Positions 9,795 through 17,528 of a stretch of DNA of 43,239 nt are shown here, piece after piece. Positions within the stretch are counted from its first letter, which is position 1. Each line of letters begins with the position of its first letter. The translations under genes were made by a program, and so were the position numbers. Below the pieces are notes generated by a model. The model did no database searches, was not told the DNA's origin, and saw only the letters and a program-made list of their open reading frames with translations. This DNA comes from Deltaproteobacteria bacterium HGW-Deltaproteobacteria-18 (lineage in GTDB: Bacteria; Desulfobacterota; Desulfovibrionia; Desulfovibrionales; Desulfomicrobiaceae), in assembly GCA_002841885.1 (NCBI GenBank), contig PHBE01000025.1, positions 1-43,239 of the forward strand, given 5' to 3'.

Positions 9795-9824
9795 CATAAT
9801 TGAATTTTTAGTCCGAAATCGCAT

Positions 9825-9859
9825 AAAAAACTCCCTCACGTGTAGAGTGGCGCGAGGGA
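9825..9859 (-). terminator. Rho-independent terminator of the metallopeptidase gene
   Basis: Read on the minus strand, TCCCTCGCG pairs with CGTGAGGGA (8 of 9) around a 10-nt loop and is followed by G and six T. It lies about 90 nt beyond the stop of the ImmA/IrrE-like gene and insulates it from the cas operon. Confidence 0.8.
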
Positions 9860-9946
9860 TCTGGATCTGTGAACATCCAGCAACATGGTCACAGTGGTCA
9901 GGGATCATGTGCCGGCCCTTAGGGAGTCGTATCAAAGAATTTAATT

Positions 9947-10831
9947 TTAAGTCGTCGCAGTTTTTTTCGAAGGTGGATCTTCAACGAATGCCTTCAAAGG
10001 CTTCTGCACCCCCCGAAGCATGTTCTCGACTATCCCGGCGGCCTTGAGAACCGCTTCAAGGCTGATGGACGGAACCGTTCCGTCCTTGTCGAGGTAGTCG
10101 GCCAGATACTTTTCCGATGGATTGGCGATGCCGATCCTCTCACTGACCAGCCAGGCCACGCTCTCGGCCTCGAATTCCGCGACATTTTGGTCAACATGTG
10201 GCCGAGACGGAAAACCATTGTCACCCTTGACCCAGCCGAGGTGACCGCACAGAAGATGCCCCAACTCGTGGGCGATGGTCACAATTTGCGCCTCGTCCTG
10301 AAGATTGCGGTTTATCACCATATCGAAATCCATGCTAAGGAATTTCCCCTTGTGCGGAACGCGGTACCGCTGTCCCGCCCTTTGGATGCTCCCGGCCCGA
10401 TCGGTGCCATGATTTGCCCAGTTGAGCCGGACGCCGACGATGGGCAAATTTCGCAGCAGCCTGTCGGCCATCTCGAAGCACACTTGTCCCGCAACCTTGA
10501 ACGGCTCCATCAACTCTTCAGGAAAGGGCCTGCCTTCTGTGTCGTTCAATTCAAAAACGAAACGGACCGGGCCGAAAGGCCAGAGGATCACAAGCGGGTT
10601 GGCCCCTGGCTTTATTGTCCTCTCATAAAGATTGAGCCACTCATCAGCACTGGCGACAAACCAACTTCCCGGTCTCTGGACGTGTAGCAAAAACGCATTG
10701 AATGGCGCGATGCGCGGAAATTGTTTGATGAATTGGAAAAGATCGCGCAATTCTGGGCCACGGCGATATGTTCCAACGCGATGAAACAGCTCATCCAATG
10801 GGCCGAGTTCATTTTTTGATTCACTATTCAT
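9947..10831 (-). CDS. ImmA/IrrE-like zinc metallopeptidase
   Basis: This 294-residue protein has the zinc signature AHELGHLLCGH near residue 188 and a downstream acidic segment (AEFEAESVAW) that probably supplies the third zinc ligand, as in the DUF955/ImmA/IrrE fold. In that family such proteases cleave repressors of mobile elements or stress regulators. The N-terminal 150 residues form a separate domain (FNAFLLHVQRPGSWFVASADEW) that recalls ArdC-type N-terminal regions; that resemblance is tentative. The ATG at 10831 is preferred to a TTG at 10843. The gene is the last of the element operon and is followed by a terminator. The substrate is unknown; no partner repressor is adjacent. Confidence 0.75.
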   Translation of the reverse strand: MNSESKNELGPLDELFHRVGTYRRGPELRDLFQFIKQFPRIAPFNAFLLHVQRPGSWFVASADEWLNLYERTIKPGANPLVILWPFGPVRFVFELNDTEGRPFPEELMEPFKVAGQVCFEMADRLLRNLPIVGVRLNWANHGTDRAGSIQRAGQRYRVPHKGKFLSMDFDMVINRNLQDEAQIVTIAHELGHLLCGHLGWVKGDNGFPSRPHVDQNVAEFEAESVAWLVSERIGIANPSEKYLADYLDKDGTVPSISLEAVLKAAGIVENMLRGVQKPLKAFVEDPPSKKTATT

Positions 10832-11071
10832 GGTTGTTACCAAACGTCAGAGGTAATTTTTTGTATTCTAGACCTCACTCGTACTCTAGCGCTTCACTTG
10901 ACAGGAGAAGGCCATCTTTTTTCTTCTCGCCATTCATTCCCATGCGATAACTTTATACCAAATCACGCCCGCCAGATAGCACGCTCTATCCAGTCAGTCA
11001 GCACGGAATATGGTTAACGCTGCAGAGGGCGGAAACGGCGGAACCAGGGTTGCCCCCAATCCCGCCACGAC

Positions 11072-11263
11072 CTACGCATCGATTTTTCGGCGTGCGTGCT
11101 TGTGGATGACCAAACTAAAGGCGCACGGCCGGATGATGACCGGCTTGCCTTTGTAGAACATCCGCCCGTCCGGAAGATCCAGGTCCACAAAGGCCAGCTG
11201 AAAGTCATCTTCCACAACCTTTTCAGACTCCAGACGCCCGACCCTACGTTGCAAATTTCTCAC
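11072..11263 (-). CDS. Small element protein of 63 residues, function unknown
   Basis: This 63-residue frame overlaps the preceding gene by 4 nt (ATGA at 11260-11263), as in the rest of this operon. It starts MRNLQRRVGRLES, resembling the start of its upstream neighbour (MKLETRIEQLES), so both may carry a short N-terminal coiled coil. The remainder is a small globular segment with RMFYKGKPVIIRP. No family is recognised. The coupling and the shared N-terminal pattern support a real gene. Confidence 0.6.
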   Translation of the reverse strand: MRNLQRRVGRLESEKVVEDDFQLAFVDLDLPDGRMFYKGKPVIIRPCAFSLVIHKHARRKIDA

Positions 11264-11625
11264 GATTCAACCTCCCTGGCCAGGCCCGGCCATTCCCCGG
11301 TGACGTCTTTGTAAAGTTCGTCCATCGCCCTGCGTATGTCCGGTGTCGATACGAACGGCCTGAAGCGCACCGCTCGCGCCACGCCGTCCACGATCTCTGC
11401 CGTCTCGGTCCTGTTCAGGCGAAGGAACTTTGTACCCCTGGGATGCTTACTCCAGAGAGCCGCTTCATCCGGCCAGGCGCTCAGGTCCGAGATGCTCATA
11501 ACAGCACCGTCCGGGTCGACCACGTAGAGCATATGCCTCCGGTAATTGGCGCGGTCCTCGTACAGCTCCCCAGCCTGGCCAGCCTTGGATGATTCGAGCT
11601 GTTCAATCCGTGTTTCCAATTTCAT
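11260..11625 (-). CDS. Element protein of 121 residues, function unknown
   Basis: The protein begins with a short coiled-coil-like stretch (METRIEQLES-type), followed by an alpha/beta region (RRHMLYVVDPDGAVMSISDL and KFLRLNRTETAEIVDGVARAVRFRPF). The start at 11625 was chosen because it overlaps the stop of the DUF5681-like gene by 4 nt; the longer frame upstream to 11862 is out-of-phase sequence of that gene. It is not assigned to a family. Its place in the tightly overlapping operon suggests a role in element biology. Confidence 0.65.
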   Translation of the reverse strand: MKLETRIEQLESSKAGQAGELYEDRANYRRHMLYVVDPDGAVMSISDLSAWPDEAALWSKHPRGTKFLRLNRTETAEIVDGVARAVRFRPFVSTPDIRRAMDELYKDVTGEWPGLAREVES

Positions 11626-12074
11626 CCTTGCGTCTCCTTGCGCCCTTCGAGGGCCGCGACACGTTTTTCCAGTTCCGCAAGCTCCAGGGCCTTGCCGAGG
11701 GCGTTCAGCATGCCCGTGAGCGTTTGGCCTTCGCCCGGTAGAAGGTCGCCCGAGGCCACGGCTTTGACGATTATCTCCAGGGCCTGGGGCAGCTTCTCCG
11801 CCGTGAGTTTGTTTGGTAGGGGCAGGGCGGGGGAGATTGGTTTTTCCCGGGTCGGTGGACACAGGCGCTCTAGGCAGAGACGTAGAGCTGTCGTGTCACC
11901 AGCCAGGGCCAGGTCCACGGCCTTGCGGGTAAGGGCCTCGACCTCACCATCAAGCAGTTCTTGGACAGCCTGTGTTGCCCGGTTCCGCGTCCCTGGACGT
12001 TTCCCCGCAGGATTCCCGCTTTGACCTTTCTTGAAGGGCTTTCCCCGCTGTTTTCTCGCTGCATTTTCAGCCAT
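11622..12074 (-). CDS. DUF5681-like phage/element protein
   Basis: This 150-residue protein has a basic N-terminus with FKKGQSGNPAGKRPGTRNRATQ, the signature of DUF5681-type proteins common in prophages and integrative elements. A helical C-terminus (EKLPQALEIIVKAVASGDLLPGEGQTLTGMLNALGKALELAELEKRVAALEG) looks able to form a coiled coil. The basic head suggests nucleic-acid contact, but the function is not established. It overlaps the next gene by 4 nt and the preceding 52-codon gene by 8 nt. Confidence 0.75.
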   Translation of the reverse strand: MAENAARKQRGKPFKKGQSGNPAGKRPGTRNRATQAVQELLDGEVEALTRKAVDLALAGDTTALRLCLERLCPPTREKPISPALPLPNKLTAEKLPQALEIIVKAVASGDLLPGEGQTLTGMLNALGKALELAELEKRVAALEGRKETQG

Positions 12075-12225
12075 TTGCTATCTCCTTACACCACTCCTTG
12101 ATCTCAACTCGGAGCTGTTCGATTTCCAGCCACAAACGCCGGGTCCTGGCATCGATCATGCTTTCGAGCCCGGCTACTTCGTCTTCGAGGACCTTTAGGC
12201 GTTCTGGGATGGGCTGCTCGGTCAT
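12067..12225 (-). CDS. Small coiled-coil protein of 52 residues
   Basis: A 52-codon frame starting MTEQPIPERLKVLEDE and ending WCKEIANG exactly bridges its neighbours. Its ATG at 12225 overlaps the stop of the TubC-like gene as ATGA, and its stop overlaps the DUF5681-like start by 8 nt. Heptad-like spacing of Leu, Val and Ile (LKVLEDEVAGLESMI and LEIEQLRVEIKE) predicts a coiled coil. It has no known family. The fit to the operon's 4-nt overlap pattern makes it likely real. Confidence 0.65.
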   Translation of the reverse strand: MTEQPIPERLKVLEDEVAGLESMIDARTRRLWLEIEQLRVEIKEWCKEIANG

Positions 12226-12836
12226 AGTGGCCTCCCGTCGTTCTCAAATTGCAGAGCCTGCGCGTAGATCGTGTAAAGCATCGACCATACCGCAGTCGGC
12301 CAAGATTTCGGGAGAGCCAGTCCGTTCCATCCGAGGAGCCGGAAGCCCTCACTTCCGTGACACCCCTCGATTCTTTCCAACAGGCTTTTAGCTTGGGCCG
12401 GGACCAATTCAGGAAAAAACTCGGTCTTTGAACAGAGCACCGGCCAACAAGCCCGCAACCCATCAATGGCAACGTGGAGACGTTGTATCTTCGACGGCGT
12501 GAACCACGGTTCCGACAGAACGACGAGCGTTTTACCGATACGACCCAAGGGCCACCCTTCGAAGGCCAGCAGTTCTTTGAGGTGTTCGATGGTCTCCCAC
12601 CACTCGATGTTGTCCTTGTCGGCGGGATCTGTCGGCACGACATGCCAGGCCCACGGGTCAGATTGCAGATGTTCGATGATCTCGGCCTTGCGCTCCAGGA
12701 TGCTGGGTTTGATTTTCTCGACGGATTCATCCGGGCCGACCAGTTTCAATTTAGTGGGAGACGCCAACGTGATTTGTATGCCTTGCCTTTCTGCCTCGGC
12801 AAAAATAGTGGCGGTTACGTCAAGATAGGTTTTCAC
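12222..12836 (-). CDS. TubC N-terminal docking-like element protein
   Basis: This 204-residue protein has an N-terminal segment of about 60 residues (GIQITLASPTKLKLVGPDESVEKIKPSILERKAEIIEHLQ) that fits the TubC N-terminal docking-like domain often seen in mobile-element proteins next to primases. The rest (WETIEHLKELLAFEGWPLGRIGKTLVVL...) is unassigned. Its ATG overlaps the stop of the primase-helicase by 4 nt. The gene order suggests an accessory replication or regulatory protein; that is an inference from context. Confidence 0.65.
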   Translation of the reverse strand: MKTYLDVTATIFAEAERQGIQITLASPTKLKLVGPDESVEKIKPSILERKAEIIEHLQSDPWAWHVVPTDPADKDNIEWWETIEHLKELLAFEGWPLGRIGKTLVVLSEPWFTPSKIQRLHVAIDGLRACWPVLCSKTEFFPELVPAQAKSLLERIEGCHGSEGFRLLGWNGLALPKSWPTAVWSMLYTIYAQALQFENDGRPL

Positions 12837-14782
12837 AACTCCACCTCCACGAGCTTCTTAGAAGCTACACTCGAAGTAGTAGAAGTGGTGGAAGTTACCT
12901 CTTCATCTCTTGTTTCACTTAGGTTTGAACTTCCCCCCCCCATAATATCACCAGCAGAAATTCCATTTCCACCGCATCCACCATCCCTATCACTTCCACT
13001 ACTCCCACCGCCTTGACCACCAGGTAATGAATAGAGGCCGTAGCCCACGCAAAACAACAAACCATCCTCAGAGAGAGAATTTATAAGCTTGCTGATGGTC
13101 TTAGGTGATTTGCGTAATGTGTGAGCCACCATATTGGGGGAGAGGGGGCCGTGATGACTTGCGAATGTTTTGAGTATCGCTTGACGTTCAGGGCTGATCT
13201 TTGGGGCGGTTGCGCCGTGGTCGAGACCAGTGCAGATCCATCCGGGATGAGTCCAGCGCAGGGCGTAGGCCTCGCCGTCAATGTCGCGACCAGTGGTGAG
13301 AAGTTTGGCAGTTTCTGCTTCCCTTGAGCGCGTCAAGAGCATGGCCGTGTCGGCGGTGCCGAACTGTCCGGAGCTTCCTGTGATGGCCTCGAACGGGTCA
13401 CGGTTAGATGACCGACCCTTGCTCATATGAGTCACGACCAAGATGCAGATGGAGTACTTGTCGGCGATTGCCTTGATCTGGCCCATGGCCAACGAGTCGG
13501 CTTCGTATGCGTTTAACCCCTTGGGTTTCGACTTCGGCCCGATCTTGGCCAGCGTGTCCAAGACGACCAGCTTCAGACCCTTGGGCACGTTCTCGCGAAT
13601 GTACGACTCCAGTTTTTCAAGGCCTCCTTCATCCACTCGGGGCCAGGAGGTTTGGAAATCCACGTTTTCAAGTCCATCCGTCAGTTCGGGCTCAAGTTGG
13701 CATAGCGTTCGGATACGGTCCTGCAAACGCCGCTTGGAATCCTCCAGCGCCAAGTAGAGAACTTTGCCTCGTTCAGCGGTAAAATGGCCAAGAACCAGAC
13801 CACCCCGGCCGACACCAAGGCAGATGAGCGTTACAAGCCAAGATTTACCTAACTTCGGCCCTCCGGCAAGTATAGCCAAACCCATTGCGAGTAGTCCTTG
13901 GACTGCCCAGACGAGTTCTGGGAGCACCATAGCCAGCAGCGCAGCGGCGGTGAAGATCCCGCGCAGGTAAGGGTCTAACTGTTTCGATGTCTCAGACTGT
14001 TCCGGAGCCTCCAGCCAGGCCGTGAAGGTCTCTTTGCTCCATCCTTCGGCCACGGCATCAGCGGCGTCCCAACCCTTGGGTTTCCCGGCAGGAGGGGTGA
14101 GAATGCGTACGGACGTTGCCCCAGCTTCTCGGCACATGGCTTCAACATCACGCGCGGCCTTCAGTCCCGGTTCGTCATTGTCGGGCCAGACTACAACGTT
14201 GCGGCCTCGCATTTGTGCCCAATCCGCCTTCTTGACGGCGTTGCTCCCGCCTGGCCACGTGATGGCCACGGCGTCAGCGAGGAGTCTCTGGGCCGCGTCG
14301 GCCGCCTTTTCTCCCTCAACAATTACGATGCCGCCAGTGAAGCCGGGCAATTCGTCAAGGCCGTACAAAGGTCTGGGAGTCTGAGCGGCTCCGGATATCC
14401 AGCGCTGCCCGTCGCGTTTGAAGAAGGGGATAATGTCCTTGCCGTCAGGGCCATCGTAGCGGGCCACGTACCCGAGGACCGCGTTGTCTTCGGCTCGGTA
14501 AGTCCACCTTCCCGCGAGGGGCTTACCTCGCCATGTCGCCGGAATGCCGTCGGGGGCGTCCTGCTTCGGCGTAGATTCCGGCCAGAGCCCCCGGGCCTTT
14601 AGACTAGCAATAACGGTGGCCTGGTCGCACCCGGCGAAACACTTCGCTAGGAGCTTTCCGCCCCTGCTGGTGATCGAGAGGGAAGGGTTCGGGTCGTCAT
14701 GGGCGCAGCAATGTACCATGATCCCATTGTTGGCCGTGCGGTGGCCTCCGAGGGCCTGGAGAATGGCGTCGAGGTGTTTCAT
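12833..14782 (-). CDS. Primase-helicase of the integrated element
   Basis: This 649-residue protein has three parts. An N-terminal zinc finger of the CHC2 type uses Cys26, His28, Cys48 and Cys52 (CCAHDDPNPSLSI ... CFAGC). A TOPRIM domain holds Glu157 in IVIVEGEKAADA and the acidic pair in WPDNDEPG (201-203). A RepA/DnaB-type ATPase has Walker A GGPKLGKSW (307-315) and a Walker B-like LKLVVLDTLAKI near 405. This is the replication protein layout of phage P4-like satellites and integrative elements. The last 60 residues are Gly/Ser/Thr-rich and probably disordered. Its start and stop overlap neighbouring genes by 4 nt. Confidence 0.88.
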   Translation of the reverse strand: MKHLDAILQALGGHRTANNGIMVHCCAHDDPNPSLSITSRGGKLLAKCFAGCDQATVIASLKARGLWPESTPKQDAPDGIPATWRGKPLAGRWTYRAEDNAVLGYVARYDGPDGKDIIPFFKRDGQRWISGAAQTPRPLYGLDELPGFTGGIVIVEGEKAADAAQRLLADAVAITWPGGSNAVKKADWAQMRGRNVVVWPDNDEPGLKAARDVEAMCREAGATSVRILTPPAGKPKGWDAADAVAEGWSKETFTAWLEAPEQSETSKQLDPYLRGIFTAAALLAMVLPELVWAVQGLLAMGLAILAGGPKLGKSWLVTLICLGVGRGGLVLGHFTAERGKVLYLALEDSKRRLQDRIRTLCQLEPELTDGLENVDFQTSWPRVDEGGLEKLESYIRENVPKGLKLVVLDTLAKIGPKSKPKGLNAYEADSLAMGQIKAIADKYSICILVVTHMSKGRSSNRDPFEAITGSSGQFGTADTAMLLTRSREAETAKLLTTGRDIDGEAYALRWTHPGWICTGLDHGATAPKISPERQAILKTFASHHGPLSPNMVAHTLRKSPKTISKLINSLSEDGLLFCVGYGLYSLPGGQGGGSSGSDRDGGCGGNGISAGDIMGGGSSNLSETRDEEVTSTTSTTSSVASKKLVEVEL

Positions 14783-14937
14783 GGCCGACCTCCACAGCGG
14801 TCACGACGGGCGGCTCCGGCATTGACATACGGAGAGTTCCGGGGCATTTTATTTTTGTCGTGCTCGGTGCCGATTTCCCTTTGAGCCCGGACCGCAGGCT
14901 GCCACCTGCTCCGGGCTCCGTTGCGTCTAGTCCTCAT
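14779..14937 (-). CDS. Small basic protein of 52 residues
   Basis: A 52-codon frame starting MRTRRNGARSRWQPAV fills the gap between the AlpA-like gene and the primase. Its ATG at 14937 lies within the last codons of the AlpA-like gene with a purine-rich GGGGGGGAC ribosome site just upstream, and its TGA overlaps the primase ATG (ATGA, 14779-14782). The peptide is strongly basic, with many Arg and Lys residues. It may be a small DNA-binding or regulatory protein, or a translational coupling leader for the primase. No family is recognised. Confidence 0.5.
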   Translation of the reverse strand: MRTRRNGARSRWQPAVRAQREIGTEHDKNKMPRNSPYVNAGAARRDRCGGRP

Positions 14938-15223
14938 GTCCCCCCCTTGCCTCAGTCGTCAGGCGCGCGATGAGTTCGTCAACGTCCTGCTCCAGCCAGG
15001 CCGTGGTTCTTGGTCCTAATTTGATCGGCTTTGGGTAACGCCCCTCGGAAACTCCTAGCCACCAAGCACTCCTTGAGATGGGAATGCGTTCCAGAACCTG
15101 ACGGACTCGGAGCAGTCGGCCAGGATGCGGAGTGCCCAGTACCTCGGGAAACTGAACTTGATAAGGTTGTTGATCTGTTTTGGGCCGAGTAATTTGTGAG
15201 TCCTGATGTCCTTTTTTCATCAT
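14927..15223 (-). CDS. AlpA-family DNA-binding regulator / excisionase-like
   Basis: This 98-residue protein contains the AlpA/MerR-like helix-turn-helix: RLLRVRQVLERIPISRSAWWLGVSEGRYPKPIKLGPRTTAWLEQDVDELI. That arrangement, in which the second helix is followed by a wing and GPRTTAW, is typical of phage-type AlpA regulators. Some of these activate integrase genes or act as recombination directionality factors. The ATG at 15223 was chosen for its GAGG ribosome site; a longer frame starts at 15250. It heads the compact operon that runs to 11072. Next to a P4-type integrase, regulation of excision is a reasonable inference. Confidence 0.85.
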   Translation of the reverse strand: MMKKGHQDSQITRPKTDQQPYQVQFPEVLGTPHPGRLLRVRQVLERIPISRSAWWLGVSEGRYPKPIKLGPRTTAWLEQDVDELIARLTTEARGGHED

Positions 15224-15307
15224 ATCAACCTCGTAAGAAAAAAAATCCATCTAGGGCGGAATTGCACTAGATGGACAACCATTTGGCACCGGCTTGCTTG
15301 AATGAAA

Positions 15308-15348
15308 AAGGGAACCAATCGGAATTTTTTTTTCCGATTGATTCCCTT
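15308..15348 (-). terminator. Strong hairpin terminator
   Basis: Two 17-nt arms (15308-15324 and 15332-15348) pair with one G-U or mismatch around a 7-nt A/T loop. On the minus strand the stem is followed by TTTCATT, giving a run of five T including the end of the arm. It separates the 253-residue gene upstream from the AlpA-headed operon. Confidence 0.75.
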
Positions 15349-15376
15349 CAGGCGGGTGGGTGGAGAAGCGGGAGAC

Positions 15377-16138
15377 TTACTTCTGGCAAGCCTCCTGCTC
15401 TATTTCTTTCTGCCGTTTTTCTTCCTCCCGCTTTTCTTCCTGCTCCTTCTGGACGGCAAGCCATATCGGATTCGCGCTGTCCTGCCATGGTAGGCCGAGT
15501 GCCTGAGAACGCCATTCACAGGCCAAATGGAAAAATGCCCCTTGGTATCCGCCCAGCGCCTCGCTCTTGTAGCAGAGAATTCCGTCGCCACCTCCGGCCT
15601 CCCGGAAGATGACCCGGAGCACCTTGATGTAGTGGACAAGATTCCAGTCCTCCGGGTGGCCGGCTTTACCCTCGGGTATCCGCTTTGCAAACGCCTTGGC
15701 TCCCAGGGCATACATTTCGAGACACGCTGCCAGGGGTTGGGGCCTGTAGCGCTTCGTTTCTGGATACGGCAAAGCGTACCTGGACAATCCATATCGCGGA
15801 TCGATATTGGGCTTTTCAAGCCCGAGGGCGTCCCATAGCTGGTCAACAGCGAGAAATTCGCGGGGGTGCGTGCCGAAATTGACGTTGAGCAGGGCGGCCA
15901 GTTTTTTAGCCATCTTTGTAATTTTCTTGAAATGTAGCTTCAGTTCTTTGTCAGTACACAACAGACCGCCTTTGTTTCGTGAACGCGTGGCGTTGTTCCA
16001 TGCCCGATAAGCTTCTGCCGCCGAAGTCAGGCGTGCGCGTTGATCCTCGTTGAAGTTGAGTTTGCAAGCGGACTCCAAAGTCTCAAAGTCAAGGGTAACC
16101 GGCTCGTGGCCCACAATCATGATCGAAGGAATTTCCAT
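15377..16138 (-). CDS. Hypothetical element protein of 253 residues
   Basis: This 253-residue protein was not assigned to a family. Visible features are an N-terminal acidic and aliphatic segment, a Lys-rich stretch (ELKLHFKKITKMAKKLAALL), a central region with ACLEMYALGAKAFAKRIPEGKAGHPEDWNLV, and a C-terminal charged coiled coil of Glu, Lys and Arg repeats from about residue 230. The start has a perfect AAGGAGGT ribosome site 7 nt upstream. It lies between the integrase and the AlpA-like gene and ends just before a strong terminator. It is probably an element-specific accessory protein. Confidence 0.65.
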   Translation of the reverse strand: MEIPSIMIVGHEPVTLDFETLESACKLNFNEDQRARLTSAAEAYRAWNNATRSRNKGGLLCTDKELKLHFKKITKMAKKLAALLNVNFGTHPREFLAVDQLWDALGLEKPNIDPRYGLSRYALPYPETKRYRPQPLAACLEMYALGAKAFAKRIPEGKAGHPEDWNLVHYIKVLRVIFREAGGGDGILCYKSEALGGYQGAFFHLACEWRSQALGLPWQDSANPIWLAVQKEQEEKREEEKRQKEIEQEACQK

Positions 16139-16262
16139 GCGCGATACCTCCTTGCCCCTGCGGAAGAATCAGTGGCTAGGCGCACATGGGGCAGGGGTGC
16201 GTCCTTCGCTCGCTGTGATCAGCCCTAGATCAGACTTTGGTCACAATGGCCAAATCCAAAGT

Positions 16263-17528
16263 TTATTTTACGCTTGCTGTGTGATGCAAGGGAATAACCT
16301 TTGCGCCTTCCCGGACCTGATCCAGAAAATCCGCCCAAGCCTGCATCATCCGTCGGCGCTCGGGCAGGAAGTCGGCGTGGTTGTATGCCCGACGCACTTC
16401 GTCCCGTTCGGCATGGGCAAGCTGGCGCTCGATGGCGTCGCGATTCCAGCCCATTTCGTTCAGGTTCGTGCTGGCCATGGAGCGGAAGCCGTGGGCGGTC
16501 ATCTGGCCTTTTTCGTAGCCCATGTAACGCAGGGCCGCGTTCAGCGTATTTTCGCTCATGGGTCGGGAGGATGCCCGACCGGGGAAGAGGTATTTGCCTG
16601 AGCCCGTGAGGGGCTGCAAATCGTTTTGCAGAATGACGAGCGCCTGTTGGGAGAGCGGGACAATGTGGAGTGCGCGGGCTTTCATTTTCTCGGGCGGAAT
16701 GCGCCACTCAGCGGCTTCGAAGTTGAATTCCTTCCATTCGGCATGTCTGAGTTCTCCCGGGCGGACAAAGAGAAGGGGAGCAAGGCGCAGGGCGCAACGC
16801 ACAACGTGGCTACCCTGGTATGCTTCAATATCTCGCAAAAGTTCACCTATCGCCTTAGGTTCGAGGATGGCGGCATGGTGAGTGTGCTTAACGGGTGTGA
16901 TGGCCCCACGAAGGTCGGCGGACACGTCCCGGTCACAATATCCGCTGGCCACTCCGTAGCGGAAAATTTGGCCACAGGTTGAAAGTTCTCGGTGTGCTGT
17001 CTCGATGGTGCCGCGTGCTTCGATGCGGCGGATGGTGCGGAGTAGAGTGGGGGCGTCGATCAGGCGAATTGGCTTTGAGCCGATCCAGGGGAGAATATTG
17101 ACTTCAAGGCCGCGCATGATGCGTCCTGCGTGCCCGGCGCTCCAGACGGTGGATTTCTTGGTGTGCCATTCCCTGGCGGTCTTCTCGAAGGTCTGAGCAT
17201 CTTCGAGTTCCTGTTGACCCTTTGCCTGTTCAGCATGCTTGCGCTCGGCTTTGGCTTTCTTGCGGATAGCAGATGGGTCCTGGGGATTGTCGGGGTCGGC
17301 TATCTTGCCACGGAGCTTGTCCCGTTTGGCTCTGGCGTCCTTGAGGGAAACGGTAGGGTACGTGCCCAAGCTGATGAGCTTTTCCTTGCTGTCGATCCAG
17401 TAACGTAGCCGCCAGCGCTTGTTGCCCGTGGTGGGCACTTCGAGGAAAAGACCGTTTTCGTCGCGGAGCGTGTAACGCTTCTCGCCGGGTGCCGCGTTGC
17501 GGATCTGGACCTCTGTCAATTTTGCCAT
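16263..17528 (-). CDS. int: P4-type tyrosine recombinase (integrase)
   Basis: This 421-residue integrase has the DUF4102-type N-terminal domain of P4-like integrases (LTEVQIRNAAPGEKRYTLRDENGLFLEV), an SAM-like core-binding domain, and a C-terminal catalytic domain. Catalytic residues visible are Arg256 in RPGEL, His346-x-x-Arg349 in TAHGFRS, His372 and the nucleophile Tyr382 in RRAYNHAD. P4-type integrases commonly target tRNA or tmRNA genes. Here the gene lies next to ssrA and points away from it, as expected for an element inserted at the ssrA 3' end. The protein looks intact. Confidence 0.94.
   Translation of the reverse strand: MAKLTEVQIRNAAPGEKRYTLRDENGLFLEVPTTGNKRWRLRYWIDSKEKLISLGTYPTVSLKDARAKRDKLRGKIADPDNPQDPSAIRKKAKAERKHAEQAKGQQELEDAQTFEKTAREWHTKKSTVWSAGHAGRIMRGLEVNILPWIGSKPIRLIDAPTLLRTIRRIEARGTIETAHRELSTCGQIFRYGVASGYCDRDVSADLRGAITPVKHTHHAAILEPKAIGELLRDIEAYQGSHVVRCALRLAPLLFVRPGELRHAEWKEFNFEAAEWRIPPEKMKARALHIVPLSQQALVILQNDLQPLTGSGKYLFPGRASSRPMSENTLNAALRYMGYEKGQMTAHGFRSMASTNLNEMGWNRDAIERQLAHAERDEVRRAYNHADFLPERRRMMQAWADFLDQVREGAKVIPLHHTASVK

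Larger units (their letters stand above)
9568..9824. other. Intergenic region carrying the cas operon promoter
   Basis: This AT-rich stretch lies between the WYL start and the terminator of the metallopeptidase gene, so the promoter of the 9.4-kb cas transcript must be here or internal. Apart from the palindrome at 9611-9636, it holds three copies of GTATGA (9716, 9770 and 9789) and a short plus-strand frame with a strong ribosome site (9714-9794). No convincing sigma-70 box pair was found. Confidence 0.5.

Noticed and set aside
9832-9859. Second CRISPR-like repeat or mini-array upstream of the cas operon
   Set aside because: The hairpin here is followed by six T on the minus strand and is better explained as the terminator of the metallopeptidase gene.
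11014-11079. 21-codon frame MRRSWRDWGQPWF... at the end of the element operon
   Set aside because: It overlaps the preceding stop like other genes here, but has no ribosome site and is too short to support; it could be real if conserved.
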